In this document: positions 7,412 to 16,631 of the stretch, one piece after another
How positions within the stretch are numbered: position 1 is the first letter of the stretch
Layout of the letters: each line of letters begins with the position of its first letter
DNA from: Runella slithyformis DSM 19594
GTDB lineage: Bacteria; Bacteroidota; Bacteroidia; Cytophagales; Spirosomataceae
Direction of reading: 5' to 3'
NCBI RefSeq assembly: GCF_000218895.1
Contig: NC_015703.1
Span: 3,485,001-3,549,000 of the forward strand
Length of the DNA: 64,000 bases
The notes under the pieces: generated by a model
Databases searched by the model: none
What the model was told of the DNA's origin: nothing
The model's input: the letters and a program-made list of their open reading frames with translations, nothing else
Program-made: the position numbers and the translations under genes

Positions 7412-8734
7412 ATGACAAAGGAAGAAAATCACTTATTCACCGACCGTCCCGAAGGGGCCGCGCTGTTTGAGGAGCTTCGCAGTGAAGAAATTCAGGAAGT
7501 CCTTGGCCACACTCCCCCGTGGGCCGTTCGCCTGGGCAATACACTCTTTCTGGTGATTTTGCTGGGAATTTTGGGGCTTAGTTGGTTGATAAAATATCCT
7601 GAAATTGTGACCGTTCCGTTTCGACTTACTTCTGCTGATGCGCCAAAGGCCGTATTGTCCAAAACTCAGGGACGTTTGGTAAAACTGTGGGTGAAAGACA
7701 CCCACTATGTAGAACAAAACCAACCGTTGGCCTATTTGGAAAGTACCGCTTCGCACCCGGAAGTATTGGCCTTGGAAACAGCCCTGCAACAACTGGCGGC
7801 ATTGACCGACAATGACCGGTTTGAAACCATTGCTTTTTTCAAGGCCGAACGGCAAAAAAAACTGGGGGAATTACAGCCTGACTATCAAAGTTTTATGCAG
7901 GTGTTCACCGAAACTGTCACGTTGTTTGCCAATGGCTATTTACGTCAGAAGAGAGCCTTCCTGAAAGATGAGTTGATGGATCTGATGACAAACCACGACC
8001 AACTGAGCGCACAGTATGAAATCCAAAAGCAGGAATTTCAGTTAGTTGAAAAAGAATTTGCCATCCACAAACATCTTTTCAAAGAACGGGTGATCGCTCC
8101 CCTTGAATACAATCGCGAAGAGCGAAATTACCTGGCCAAACAGCTTCCGTTGAAGCAGTTGGAAATGAGCATCACCCATAACAAAACGGCCCAAACCTTA
8201 AAACAAAAGGAATTGGCGGAATTGGAAAAGCAGGCCAATGATCGCAAAGTGGAATTTTCTCAGGCCCTCAGTACGCTGCAAGTCGCGGTAGCTACGTGGA
8301 AAACCCGCTTCATCGTCTCGGCACCCCGGGCAGGGCAGATATTTTATGCCGATCTTTGGCAGGAAGACCAACCCATCAAAAACGATGAAATCCTCTTTTA
8401 CGTCGGAAGTTCTCAAAAAAGCTTTTTGGGCGAGGCGCGTATTTCTCAGCGAAATTCGGGGAAGGTCAAAGAAGGGCAACGGGTGCTGATCAAATTTCAA
8501 AGTTATCCATTTGAACAATTTGGGATAGTGGAAGGGAAAATTCAAACCATCGCTGCCGTTCCTTCTTCCGACAGCACCTTTCGGGCGGTGGTTGGCCTAC
8601 CCAAAGGACTGCAAACTTCATCACACAAGACCCTTCCTTTTAAAAATGGTCTAAACGCTACTGCCGAAATCATAACGGAAGATTTGAGCGTAGCCGAGCG
8701 GATGTTTTATGAAGTCAGGAAGATGCTGAGATAA
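7412..8734 (+). CDS. HlyD-family secretion adaptor (membrane fusion protein)
   Basis: 440 residues from the ATG at 7412; an in-frame TTG at 7367 would add 15 atypical residues. One transmembrane helix lies at about 40-60, followed by a lipoyl/barrel-sandwich half (SKTQGRLVKLWVKD), a long coiled-coil hairpin at about 130-290, the second lipoyl half (VSAPRAGQIFY) and a beta-barrel with GQRVLIKFQSYPFEQFG. It lies 49 nt after the exporter gene and surely forms the inner-membrane export complex with it. The C-terminal 18 codons are duplicated at 10987-11043. Confidence 0.9.
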   Translation: MTKEENHLFTDRPEGAALFEELRSEEIQEVLGHTPPWAVRLGNTLFLVILLGILGLSWLIKYPEIVTVPFRLTSADAPKAVLSKTQGRLVKLWVKDTHYVEQNQPLAYLESTASHPEVLALETALQQLAALTDNDRFETIAFFKAERQKKLGELQPDYQSFMQVFTETVTLFANGYLRQKRAFLKDELMDLMTNHDQLSAQYEIQKQEFQLVEKEFAIHKHLFKERVIAPLEYNREERNYLAKQLPLKQLEMSITHNKTAQTLKQKELAELEKQANDRKVEFSQALSTLQVAVATWKTRFIVSAPRAGQIFYADLWQEDQPIKNDEILFYVGSSQKSFLGEARISQRNSGKVKEGQRVLIKFQSYPFEQFGIVEGKIQTIAAVPSSDSTFRAVVGLPKGLQTSSHKTLPFKNGLNATAEIITEDLSVAERMFYEVRKMLR

Positions 8735-8822
8735 CGATGCAGGTGTATAGTTTTTACCATTGAATGATATTCATCCCGCCTGTACATTTTTTGACCTACG
8801 ACTTGGCGAAGTAAAATCAAAT

Positions 8823-8854
8823 AAATGTTTTTAATTTTATAATTAAAAACATTT
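8823..8854 (+). promoter_or_regulatory. perfect 14-bp stem hairpin over the peptide gene start
   Basis: AAATGTTTTTAATT (8823-8836) and AATTAAAAACATTT (8841-8854) pair perfectly around TTAT. The 3' arm contains the likely initiation region of the double-glycine peptide (AUU at 8842 or UUG at 8854), so the stem could hide it. The left arm also contains an ATG opening a 5-codon ORF. A regulatory role is inference. Confidence 0.5.
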
Positions 8855-9120
8855 TGATTCAATTCTCTGACAATGTACTCTCACGCAGTCAGATGAAGGC
8901 TGTTAAGGGAGGGGAAGAGTATGGGGGCGACGGTGTAGGCTGTTGGTGTGTGTATGAACTCACGGCTAATAGCAATTATGGACGCTGCTCTACTAAAGCT
9001 GCCCCGGCAGGTACTACTAACCAAGATTGCAACGGCATTTGCTTAACAGGTATGGATCCGATCTACTGTTTAAATACAGCAGAGTTAAGAGCCAGTCAAA
9101 CCTGTCCTTTTGGGGCTTAA
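8854..9120 (+). CDS. cysteine-rich double-glycine leader peptide (bacteriocin-like precursor)
   Basis: 88 residues from TTG 8854. Starting instead at ATT 8842 would give IKNILIQFSDNVLSRSQMKAV, which looks like a complete bacteroidotal leader, suggesting an AUU start or a lost ATG. The leader ends QMKAVKGG, the cleavage motif of C39 peptidases. The mature part has about 64 residues with seven cysteines (GCWC, GRC, QDC, GIC, IYC, TC) and an acidic, Gly-rich start. It follows the C39 exporter and adaptor genes, so it is their probable cargo. I do not recognise the mature family; it could be an antimicrobial or a signal. Confidence 0.75.
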   Translation: MIQFSDNVLSRSQMKAVKGGEEYGGDGVGCWCVYELTANSNYGRCSTKAAPAGTTNQDCNGICLTGMDPIYCLNTAELRASQTCPFGA

Positions 9121-9129
9121 AAAAAGTAC

Positions 9130-9160
9130 GTACCCCTGCCGATTCGTTGAGCAGGGGTAC
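9130..9160 (+). terminator. strong hairpin after the peptide gene
   Basis: GTACCCCTGC (9130-9139) pairs with GCAGGGGTAC (9151-9160) around an 11-nt loop. No good T-run follows, so it may act as a leaky terminator or mRNA-stabilising stem, letting the peptide be expressed more than the downstream gene. Confidence 0.5.
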
Positions 9161-9183
9161 TCACCTTATTTATTATTTCAGTT

Positions 9184-10917
9184 ATGAAAGTGATAACTAT
9201 CGGTATTTTTATGCTTTACTGCTGTACTTCTTTTGCCCAAACCAAGGAAGGCATTGAGCCTATTTTGATTGAATATCAAGTACCTCAATTCTCAGAAGCT
9301 GAAGCCTCACGCTTTGATTTTCGAAAAACCTCCAACTTTATGGATTTGCGCTTTGGGTGGACGACTAAAGGGGGAAAGACAAATGAAAATATAGCATTGG
9401 ATGGCCCCTATTCCAAAACTTCCAAGAACACCCGCTATACAAAAACCTTTATTCTTTCTGATGCTTTTAAAAACAGGGGAAGTGTGTTTTTGCACTTAGA
9501 ACAACTTAATTCATCATTCAGCATTTATCTCAACGAATTCAAATTAGACAATTCCATTGGACTGCACTACCTTACCTACGATATCAGCAAAATAATTACC
9601 GACAGCCTCAATACCCTTGTTATCCAAACACAAGGAGAAAACAGCCAAATACCGATTCAGGATATATTTGTGTTCGGCACCCCCAAATTCTACTTTTATT
9701 CATTAAGTATGGGACTGATGGACACCGGAAATAATGATTATGTTACTTGCAGAAGTGGCATCAATAAGCTGGATATCTATAATGAGATAAGTTACGAAAC
9801 ATCGGTCAAGGTTTTTCGTAAGGACTTTACCTACTCCCCCCACTTACTTCAATCCTCTTTTGGTGTAAAATCGTATTTTAATGACGATGCCACAGAATCA
9901 TATTATAAAGTTTACAGCCATACAACCGGTGTCAGAGGAAATATATTCAAGAACAGTCGAATTGACGGCGGCTGTTCACGCAGTCCGCGGGTGGCAGCTT
10001 CGTGGAATGCAGAATCACCCAAACTGTACAAAGTAATTCATAAAGCACAAACGAATGCGAATACGGATTCTATGTTTTCTTATCAATATCTTGGTTTTAA
10101 AACAATGGTTACGCATACTGACCAAAGCGTTGTTTTTAACAACAAGCCCATTACACTCAAAGCCATCGCTATTCCAAGTGTATATGGCAAAGAAGAAGAC
10201 ATTCGTCAAAAACTCATGTGGCTCAAACAGAACCATTTCAATACAGTAGTACTGTCTGAATATGCTCCCAAAATCTGTTATCAACTGTGTGATACCTTGG
10301 GTATCTATATCGTAAATAGTATTGACCCCAATCGCATAGAAAAGGCTAAACAATTGTATCAATATCAAATAAAAAATTCGTGCGTCATAGGCAGTATGTA
10401 CTTGCAGCCACTTAATAAAACACAGCTAATATCGCTAAAACGAGCAAATGGACGGCAATCAGGAACAGAAGAAATTCCCCGGAAGTTTTTATTGCAATCT
10501 TCAAAATCGGCCTCTATTGCCGATATTACCTTTGGGTTTGAGGAAATAGGTAATGGTACTAATCCTCGCTTAGAAAATTTAAAAAGTCATTATAGCCCAA
10601 TAAATATAATACACGTTGATTCGTTGCCTAATACTGTAGTGATTCAGAATCTTTTTGATTTTTGGCAATTAGGGAATGAAATTACGCTGCGATGGGAATT
10701 GCTTGAAAACGAGACAATTATTCAGCAAAAAGAGTTGAGCGAAATCAACATTCAGCCTCATCAATTCAAAGAAATAGCCCTGAATTTTAGGCCCTTTGTT
10801 AAGAAAACAACTGCACAATACACCCTTCGTATTGTGGCCAACTATGCCAACAAACCTTTTTGGGCAGACAATAGCAGCATTTATTCGCGGGGCTTTGTAT
10901 TGAAAAACAATTTTTAA
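9184..10917 (+). CDS. secreted GH2-like protein lacking the catalytic core (degenerate beta-galactosidase fold)
   Basis: 577 residues with a Sec signal (MKVITIGIFMLYCCTSFAQ). Residues about 50-165 resemble the sugar-binding jelly roll of GH2 enzymes. Residues about 310-380 (NNKPITLKAIAIPSVYG, a KQNHFNTVVLSEY stretch, YQLCDTLGIYIVN) match the start of a GH2 TIM barrel. Residues about 470-560 match the later beta-sandwich (NLFDFWQLGNEITLRWELLE). The rest of the barrel, with the acid/base and nucleophile glutamates, is replaced by a short unrelated stretch. It is probably a binding or immunity-like protein rather than an enzyme. It lies between the peptide gene and an HlyD scar. Confidence 0.6.
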   Translation: MKVITIGIFMLYCCTSFAQTKEGIEPILIEYQVPQFSEAEASRFDFRKTSNFMDLRFGWTTKGGKTNENIALDGPYSKTSKNTRYTKTFILSDAFKNRGSVFLHLEQLNSSFSIYLNEFKLDNSIGLHYLTYDISKIITDSLNTLVIQTQGENSQIPIQDIFVFGTPKFYFYSLSMGLMDTGNNDYVTCRSGINKLDIYNEISYETSVKVFRKDFTYSPHLLQSSFGVKSYFNDDATESYYKVYSHTTGVRGNIFKNSRIDGGCSRSPRVAASWNAESPKLYKVIHKAQTNANTDSMFSYQYLGFKTMVTHTDQSVVFNNKPITLKAIAIPSVYGKEEDIRQKLMWLKQNHFNTVVLSEYAPKICYQLCDTLGIYIVNSIDPNRIEKAKQLYQYQIKNSCVIGSMYLQPLNKTQLISLKRANGRQSGTEEIPRKFLLQSSKSASIADITFGFEEIGNGTNPRLENLKSHYSPINIIHVDSLPNTVVIQNLFDFWQLGNEITLRWELLENETIIQQKELSEINIQPHQFKEIALNFRPFVKKTTAQYTLRIVANYANKPFWADNSSIYSRGFVLKNNF

Positions 10918-10986
10918 CGCTCCGGACAAAGTCCTAATCTACTTCTTCGGTATTTGGTTTTCTTATTCCGGCCAAGAATTCCTGCC

Positions 10987-11043
10987 GAAGACCTGCGCGT
11001 AGCCGAGCGGATGTTCTGCGAAGTCAGGAAAATGCTGAGATAA
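10987..11043 (+). pseudogene. 3' remnant of an HlyD-family gene
   Basis: 18 codons plus TAA (EDLRVAERMFCEVRKMLR) differ at only two residues from the end of the adaptor at 8678-8734; 50 of 57 bases are identical. No upstream part of such a gene is present. It marks a past duplication or recombination that placed the peptide and GH2-like genes between two adaptor 3' ends. Confidence 0.75.
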
Positions 11044-11066
11044 GACAAGGTAATCTTGATAGGGAG

Positions 11067-11096
11067 GCAGAAGCTCTTATGAACTTCTGCTTTTTT
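11067..11096 (+). terminator. intrinsic terminator closing the peptide cluster
   Basis: GCAGAAG (11067-11073) and CTTCTGC (11084-11090) followed by six T. It separates the HlyD scar from the PorP/SprF gene. Confidence 0.75.
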
Positions 11097-11157
11097 ATTG
11101 GGTTTGGCAAGATTAGTGCTTTCTTTTGCGTTGATAAATGAGCCAATAGATATCATT

Positions 11158-12066
11158 ATGAAAAAAATAGTACGCACTTTTCGTCTTTTGTTGATCACAG
11201 GTTATTGTTGTTTTTCTTCTTACAATACATACGCACAGCGCGAAGTGCAGTATGCTCAATATTTGGTCAATCCGCTTGCCATCAACCCGGCGGCGACGGG
11301 GATTCGGGAAAATTTTCACTTCAATGCGGTCCTTCGGCGACAGTTCGTTGCGGGTATTCAGGGATTGCCCGTTACCCAGTCTTTTGCCATGGACGGGAGT
11401 GTAGCCAATGGGAAAGTGGGCCTGGGCTTACAGGGGCTCAATGACCGGGTATCGGTCAATGTGGCGGTATTTGGCAGCACTTCGTATATCATCAAACTCT
11501 CAGAATATCAAAAGATTTCCATTGGTGTCCTGGGCGGCATTAACGTTTTGCCCTCACGCAGCGCTATTAATATCGGCGGAGGAATCAATAAAGCATTGGC
11601 AAGCGCAGGCGTCGGCATTTATTATCAGGATGAACTGTTTTTTGGAGGCATTTCCATGCCTGAGATCTTGAAACAAAGCTATGGTTACAACAATACCGGC
11701 GGATTACTCAACTACCAACGGCCGATTTTTGTGCAATTGGGATTAAAAATGGAAATGAGTGAAGAGTTGAATGTGGTTCCATCTATACTGATCACCAAGC
11801 CCGAACAGGGAAAGATCAGGACCGATCTAAACGCACTGATGCATTATAAAAACACCTTGATGGCGGGTGTATCGGCCCGTTTGGGCAGTGTTACCTATTT
11901 TCAGGTGTTGTTGGGATATGATATTTCCAAAAACATCAGAATAGGCTATACCTACAATTCAAGGCGTGTAGAAGACTTTTACGGCAATTCAACCAGTGTA
12001 CCCGGAGCGGGGAAAGGAATCCATGAAATTGTATTTACGCTTCAGCCCAATCCGCGCTCTAATTAG
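11158..12066 (+). CDS. PorP/SprF family type IX secretion-associated membrane protein
   Basis: 302 residues from ATG 11158; an upstream in-frame ATG at 11098 would place a non-signal sequence ahead of the signal peptide. Signal MKKIVRTFRLLLITGYCCFSS.., then AQREVQYAQYLVNPLAINPAATG, the hallmark start of PorP/SprF proteins, and a beta-barrel-like body ending in an aromatic strand. Family members are linked to surface delivery of gliding adhesins and type IX cargo in Bacteroidota. No other type IX gene is nearby. Confidence 0.88.
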   Translation: MKKIVRTFRLLLITGYCCFSSYNTYAQREVQYAQYLVNPLAINPAATGIRENFHFNAVLRRQFVAGIQGLPVTQSFAMDGSVANGKVGLGLQGLNDRVSVNVAVFGSTSYIIKLSEYQKISIGVLGGINVLPSRSAINIGGGINKALASAGVGIYYQDELFFGGISMPEILKQSYGYNNTGGLLNYQRPIFVQLGLKMEMSEELNVVPSILITKPEQGKIRTDLNALMHYKNTLMAGVSARLGSVTYFQVLLGYDISKNIRIGYTYNSRRVEDFYGNSTSVPGAGKGIHEIVFTLQPNPRSN

Positions 12067-12089
12067 ATTTTTACTAAATCTATAAGACT

Positions 12090-12124
12090 TTTGCAACGAA
12101 TTCAAAATACATGAACTAAATTTG
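12090..12124 (+). promoter_or_regulatory. possible bacteroidotal promoter for sucA
   Basis: A -7 box TAAATTTG at 12117-12124 matches TAnnTTTG exactly. A TTTG at 12090-12093 is 23 nt upstream, slightly longer than the usual 19-21 nt. Transcription would start near 12130, 20 nt before the sucA ATG. Confidence 0.45.
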
Positions 12125-12151
12125 CCCCACTTTCAACCAGCATTTTTTTAA

Positions 12152-14926
12152 ATGGAAAAATACTCATATATAGCTAATTCAGAAGCTGCGTACATTGAGG
12201 ACCTGTACCAAAAATACTTGCAACAACCCGATTCTGTCGATTTAAGTTGGCAACGGTTCTTTGAAGGTTTTGAATTTTCTGCTAAATACGGCGAAAATAA
12301 GCCTAAAGTAAACGGCAACGGTGCCGCCCCGGCACCCGCTGAAACCTCCCATTCCGTTTCACATACCCGTAAAGAAATGGAGGTGGTCCACTTGATCAGA
12401 GGCTACCGTCAACGTGGACATTTGATGGCGCAGACTAACCCGCTGGGCCCGCGCAAGAATCGTCATCCCGAGTTGGACTTAAAAGATTTTAACTTAGCGG
12501 ATGCCGACTTAGACACGGTGTTTGAAGCAGGAGTTGAAGTATTTGGCCGCGCGGCAAAACTGCGCGAAATCGTCGATGCACTTCGCAAAGTCTATACCGA
12601 AAAGGTGGGTTTTGAATACCAATACATTCGTGACCGTCGTGCAAAAAGTTGGCTGCGCAAAAAAATTGAGCAGGAGTATCTCAACTTTAACCCTACCATT
12701 GAGCAAAAGAAACGTATTCTTGAAAAGCTGAATGATGCCGTAACGTTCGAGAACTTCCTGCATACCAAGTTTTTGGGTAAGAAAAGGTTTTCACTGGAAG
12801 GCGGAGAGTCGACCATTCCGGCGTTGGATGTGGTCATCAACCGAGGAGCGGAACTGGGCGTAGAAGAAGTAGTGATCGGAATGGCCCACCGCGGTCGTTT
12901 GAATGTATTGACCAATATTCTTCAAAAACCGTACGAGCAGGTATTTAACGAGTTTGAGGAAAACGTTGAACTGGATGAGTTCAGTGACGGCGACGTAAAA
13001 TACCATATGGGCTACGAAAGTCAGATCGAAACGCCCGAAGGAAAACGTGTCAGTCTCAAATTGATGGCCAATCCGTCGCACCTGGAAGCCGTGAATCCGG
13101 CCGTGGTTGGATACGCCCGCGCTCGTGCCGACGAACACTACAATCACGTACAGGGACAGGATAAATACGATCCCATACTGCCAATCCTGATTCACGGTGA
13201 TGCCGCCGTGGCAGGACAGGGAATTGTGTATGAAGTAACCCAGATGTCAAATCTGCCGGCCTATTACACGGGCGGTACCCTGCATTTTGTGATCAACAAC
13301 CAAATCGGGTTTACCACCGATCACGAAGACGACCGCTCTTCCATCTACTGTTCAGACATTGCCAGAATCGTTGATGCGCCTATTTTTCACGTCAACGGCA
13401 ATGATCCGGAAGCGGTTGCTTTTGTAATGAAGGTAGCCATTGAGTTTCGGCAGGAGTTTAACCGTGATGTATTTGTAGATATGGTTTGCTACCGCAAATA
13501 CGGCCACAATGAGTCGGATGAGCCGCGTTTTACGCAACCGACCATGTACTCAAAAATAGCGAAACAGCTCAACGGAAGAGATTTATACTTAAAAGTATTG
13601 ACGGAGAGAGGAGAATTGGATGCCCAGATTGCCGATCAAATGAAGGCCGAACTGGAAGGGGAATTGCAGGATTTACTCCAAAAAGTAAAACAAAAGCAAC
13701 TTCCGTACAAACGCCCGAAACTCGAACGTGACTGGGCCGAATTGCGCCGCTCTGTGCCGGAAGATTTTGAAAAATCACCGGCGACCGGCATTTCCAAAGA
13801 GGTGATTGATAAAGTAGGAAAAGCGATCTCAAGCATACCGGAAGGCTTCAAAGTATTGAAGCAGATTGAAAAAGTACTGGAGGAACGTAAGCAGATCTTT
13901 GCGGGTGAAAAACCGCTGAACTGGTCGGCGGGCGAACTGTTGGCCTATGGTTCTATCCTGGCCGAAGGGAAGACGGTCCGTATGACCGGGCAGGACGTGC
14001 AGCGGGGAACCTTCTCGCACCGTCATGCCGTATTGCACGATGCTGAAACCAACGCCAATCACAACAGTTTAGCTTATATCGGTGAAGGACAGGGTAAATT
14101 TGAGATATACAACTCATTGCTTTCTGAGTACGGGGTCATGGGTTTTGAATATGGCTACGCCATGGCCAACCCCCACGCCTTGGTCATTTGGGAAGCTCAA
14201 TTCGGTGATTTTGTCAATGGTGCCCAAATCATGATCGACCAGTTTATTGCCGCCACTGAATCAAAGTGGAATGCCATGAATGGGTTGATATTGCTGTTGC
14301 CTCACGGATACGAAGGGCAGGGGCCTGAGCACTCAAGTGCACGTCCCGAGCGGTTTTTGATTCTGTCAGCAGAGTATAATATGTATGTTTGTAACATTAC
14401 AACGCCGGCCAACTACTTCCACATGATACGTCGTCAGTTGGCATTGCCTTACAGAAAGCCGGCCATACTGATGTCACCAAAATCAATGCTGCGTCATCCG
14501 ATGGCAGTATCCCCGCTGAGTGATTTTGCCGAAGGAACTTCGTTTCAGGAAACCATCGGAGATTCATTTGCTGAACCTAAAAAGGTGAAAAAGGTGTTGC
14601 TTTGTACCGGCAAGCTTTATTGGGAGTTGTTGGATAAACAACAAAAAGACAACCGTAAAGATGTGGCCATTATTCGTGTAGAGCAATTGTATCCGTTCCC
14701 TAAAAAACAGGTGGAAGCCTACTTGGCCCAATACAAAAAAGCCGAGATTCTTTGGGTACAGGAAGAACCGGAAAATATGGGCTACTGGTCCTTTATTTTG
14801 CGGGAGTTTCCCGAAATCGGCTTAGGAAAAGTGATTGCCCGTAAAGCCAGTGCTTCCCCGGCCACCGGTTATATGAAAATACACGCCAAAGAGCAGGCCG
14901 AACTGATCGAGCAGGCTTTTTCTTAA
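12152..14926 (+). CDS. sucA: 2-oxoglutarate dehydrogenase E1 component
   Basis: 924 residues, the usual E1o length. It decarboxylates 2-oxoglutarate with thiamine diphosphate and passes the succinyl group to SucB lipoate in the TCA cycle. The N-terminus has the E1o-specific helix (EDLYQKYLQQPDSVDLSWQ). The thiamine diphosphate site includes GMAHRGRLNVL, HGDAAVAGQG and NNQIGFTT; the C-terminal half has SHRHAVLHD, YEGQGPEHSSARPERFL and the E1o ending around WVQEEPENMGYW. It is followed by sucB and lpdA in the same direction, but hairpins separate the three genes, so they need not be one simple transcript. Confidence 0.97.
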   Translation: MEKYSYIANSEAAYIEDLYQKYLQQPDSVDLSWQRFFEGFEFSAKYGENKPKVNGNGAAPAPAETSHSVSHTRKEMEVVHLIRGYRQRGHLMAQTNPLGPRKNRHPELDLKDFNLADADLDTVFEAGVEVFGRAAKLREIVDALRKVYTEKVGFEYQYIRDRRAKSWLRKKIEQEYLNFNPTIEQKKRILEKLNDAVTFENFLHTKFLGKKRFSLEGGESTIPALDVVINRGAELGVEEVVIGMAHRGRLNVLTNILQKPYEQVFNEFEENVELDEFSDGDVKYHMGYESQIETPEGKRVSLKLMANPSHLEAVNPAVVGYARARADEHYNHVQGQDKYDPILPILIHGDAAVAGQGIVYEVTQMSNLPAYYTGGTLHFVINNQIGFTTDHEDDRSSIYCSDIARIVDAPIFHVNGNDPEAVAFVMKVAIEFRQEFNRDVFVDMVCYRKYGHNESDEPRFTQPTMYSKIAKQLNGRDLYLKVLTERGELDAQIADQMKAELEGELQDLLQKVKQKQLPYKRPKLERDWAELRRSVPEDFEKSPATGISKEVIDKVGKAISSIPEGFKVLKQIEKVLEERKQIFAGEKPLNWSAGELLAYGSILAEGKTVRMTGQDVQRGTFSHRHAVLHDAETNANHNSLAYIGEGQGKFEIYNSLLSEYGVMGFEYGYAMANPHALVIWEAQFGDFVNGAQIMIDQFIAATESKWNAMNGLILLLPHGYEGQGPEHSSARPERFLILSAEYNMYVCNITTPANYFHMIRRQLALPYRKPAILMSPKSMLRHPMAVSPLSDFAEGTSFQETIGDSFAEPKKVKKVLLCTGKLYWELLDKQQKDNRKDVAIIRVEQLYPFPKKQVEAYLAQYKKAEILWVQEEPENMGYWSFILREFPEIGLGKVIARKASASPATGYMKIHAKEQAELIEQAFS

Positions 14927-14938
14927 CATAATACATTG

Positions 14939-14981
14939 AAAACGGAGTAGTGAAGGCACTAACCGATTGACTCCGTTTTTC
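14939..14981 (+). terminator. terminator-like hairpin between sucA and sucB
   Basis: AAAACGGAGT and ACTCCGTTTTT (14970-14980) pair around a long loop and end in a T-run. It would lower sucB transcription from the sucA promoter. Confidence 0.6.
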
Positions 14982-15025
14982 AACCTAACTCATTTTCAAA
15001 TTGGCAATTCCCAAATTCTGAATAT

Positions 15026-16618
15026 ATGTCACAAATTGAAATAAAAGTCCCTACCGTCGGCGAATCGATCACTGAAGTAACCATTGGTTCCTGGGTGAAA
15101 AAAGACGGTGAAAGTGTCAAACGTGATGAAGTAATATGTAGCTTAGATTCCGATAAAGCGTCATTTGACGTGGTTTCTGAAGCGGATGGCGTTTTGCAAA
15201 TTAAAGCTCAGGAAGGTGATGTATTACCGATTGGTGGATTGATATGTGTGGTTGAAACATCGGCGACAGCAACTTCCGCTCCTGCACCTGCTCCGGTCAC
15301 TTCTGCTCCCGCACAGGCCCCTGCCCCGGCGGCATCTTCAGCCCCTGCTCCCGCTGCTGCGGCTAAAGTGGTGGAAATGAAAGTGCCGACAGTGGGTGAA
15401 TCTGTGACGGAAGTGACCATCTCAAGCTGGAGTAAAAAAGACGGAGATACCGTTCAACTGGACGAAGTACTCTGCGAATTGGAATCTGACAAAGCAACGT
15501 TCGAACTTCCGGCCGAAGCCGCGGGTGTATTGCGCATTGTGGCCGAAGCGGGTGCTACGCTTCCCATCGGCGCGGTGATCTGTAAAATTGAAGTAGGGGC
15601 AGGAAGTTCGGCCGCTCCTCAGCCCGCCGCTGAAGCGCCTGCTGCCGCTCCTCCATCCAACGGACAGGCCACTGCGGCCAATGCCTCCAATGACAGCTAT
15701 GCCGCAGGACATCCTTCGCCGGCGGCGGCTAAAATTTTAGCCGAAAAAGGAATCGACCCCGCAAGTGTATCGGGCTCCGGCGTTGGCGGACGGTTAACCA
15801 AAGAAGATGCGGTAGCCGCTCAACCCAAAGCAGCCCCAACGGCCGCTCCTGCCGAACAGCCCAAAGCTCCGGTGGCCGCCCCGGCCGCAAGCGCTCCTGC
15901 TCCCAAAGCACCTGATGCCCGCGGACAACGCCGTGTAAAAATGACCTCTTTACGCAAGACCATCGCCCGTCGCCTGGTAGCCGTTAAGAATGAAACGGCC
16001 ATGTTGACGACCTTCAACGAGGTAGACATGAAGCCGATCATGGAGTTGCGCAATAAATACAAAGATAAATTTAAAGAAAAGCACGGCGTCGGCTTGGGCT
16101 TTATGTCGTTCTTTACCAGAGCCTGCGCAGTGGCTTTGCAGGAATTTCCGGTAGTCAATGCTTTTATTGACGGCGACGAAGTCGTTTACAATGATTTCTC
16201 CGATATTTCGATTGCCGTTTCGACCGAGCGCGGATTGGTGGTGCCCGTGATTCGTAATGCCGAGAAAATGACCTTCTCTCAAATTGAGAAAGAGATCATT
16301 CGTTTGGCCGGACTTGCCCGCGACAATAAGCTGACCATTGACCAAATGCAGGGCGGTACGTTTACCATCACCAACGGCGGTATTTTCGGCTCGATGCTTT
16401 CGACACCCATCATCAATGCCCCTCAGGCGGCGATTTTGGGAATGCACAACATCGTAGAGCGTGCCGTGGTCGTAAACGGAGAGATTGTGATTCGACCCAT
16501 TATGTACGTAGCGCTCAGTTATGACCACCGCACCATCGACGGTCGCGATTCGGTAAGCTTCCTCGTTAGAGTGAAGCAATTGCTCGAAGACCCCACCCGG
16601 TTGTTGCTGGAAGTGTAA
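15026..16618 (+). CDS. sucB: 2-oxoglutarate dehydrogenase E2 (dihydrolipoyl succinyltransferase), two lipoyl domains
   Basis: 530 residues. Two lipoyl domains at about 3-78 and 115-190 carry the lipoylated Lys44 and Lys156 in DSDKASF and ESDKATF, each followed by an Ala/Pro-rich linker. A peripheral subunit-binding domain is at about 230-265 ([20 protein letters not shown]), and the catalytic domain ends with [15 protein letters not shown], holding the active His and Asp. It transfers the succinyl group to CoA. Classical E2o has one lipoyl domain; the duplication is a modest oddity. The sucA-sucB-lpdA order supports E2o over another 2-oxoacid E2. Confidence 0.93.
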   Translation: MSQIEIKVPTVGESITEVTIGSWVKKDGESVKRDEVICSLDSDKASFDVVSEADGVLQIKAQEGDVLPIGGLICVVETSATATSAPAPAPVTSAPAQAPAPAASSAPAPAAAAKVVEMKVPTVGESVTEVTISSWSKKDGDTVQLDEVLCELESDKATFELPAEAAGVLRIVAEAGATLPIGAVICKIEVGAGSSAAPQPAAEAPAAAPPSNGQATAANASNDSYAAGHPSPAAAKILAEKGIDPASVSGSGVGGRLTKEDAVAAQPKAAPTAAPAEQPKAPVAAPAASAPAPKAPDARGQRRVKMTSLRKTIARRLVAVKNETAMLTTFNEVDMKPIMELRNKYKDKFKEKHGVGLGFMSFFTRACAVALQEFPVVNAFIDGDEVVYNDFSDISIAVSTERGLVVPVIRNAEKMTFSQIEKEIIRLAGLARDNKLTIDQMQGGTFTITNGGIFGSMLSTPIINAPQAAILGMHNIVERAVVVNGEIVIRPIMYVALSYDHRTIDGRDSVSFLVRVKQLLEDPTRLLLEV

Positions 16619-16631
16619 AAAGATACATTGT

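Noticed and set aside
10996-11012. GCGTAGCCGAGCGG looks like the 5' end of a tRNA
   Set aside because: No clover-leaf follows; the same sequence is the coding end of the HlyD gene at 8687.
15950-16579. 209-residue minus-strand ORF in sucB
   Set aside because: Shadow of the E2 catalytic domain.
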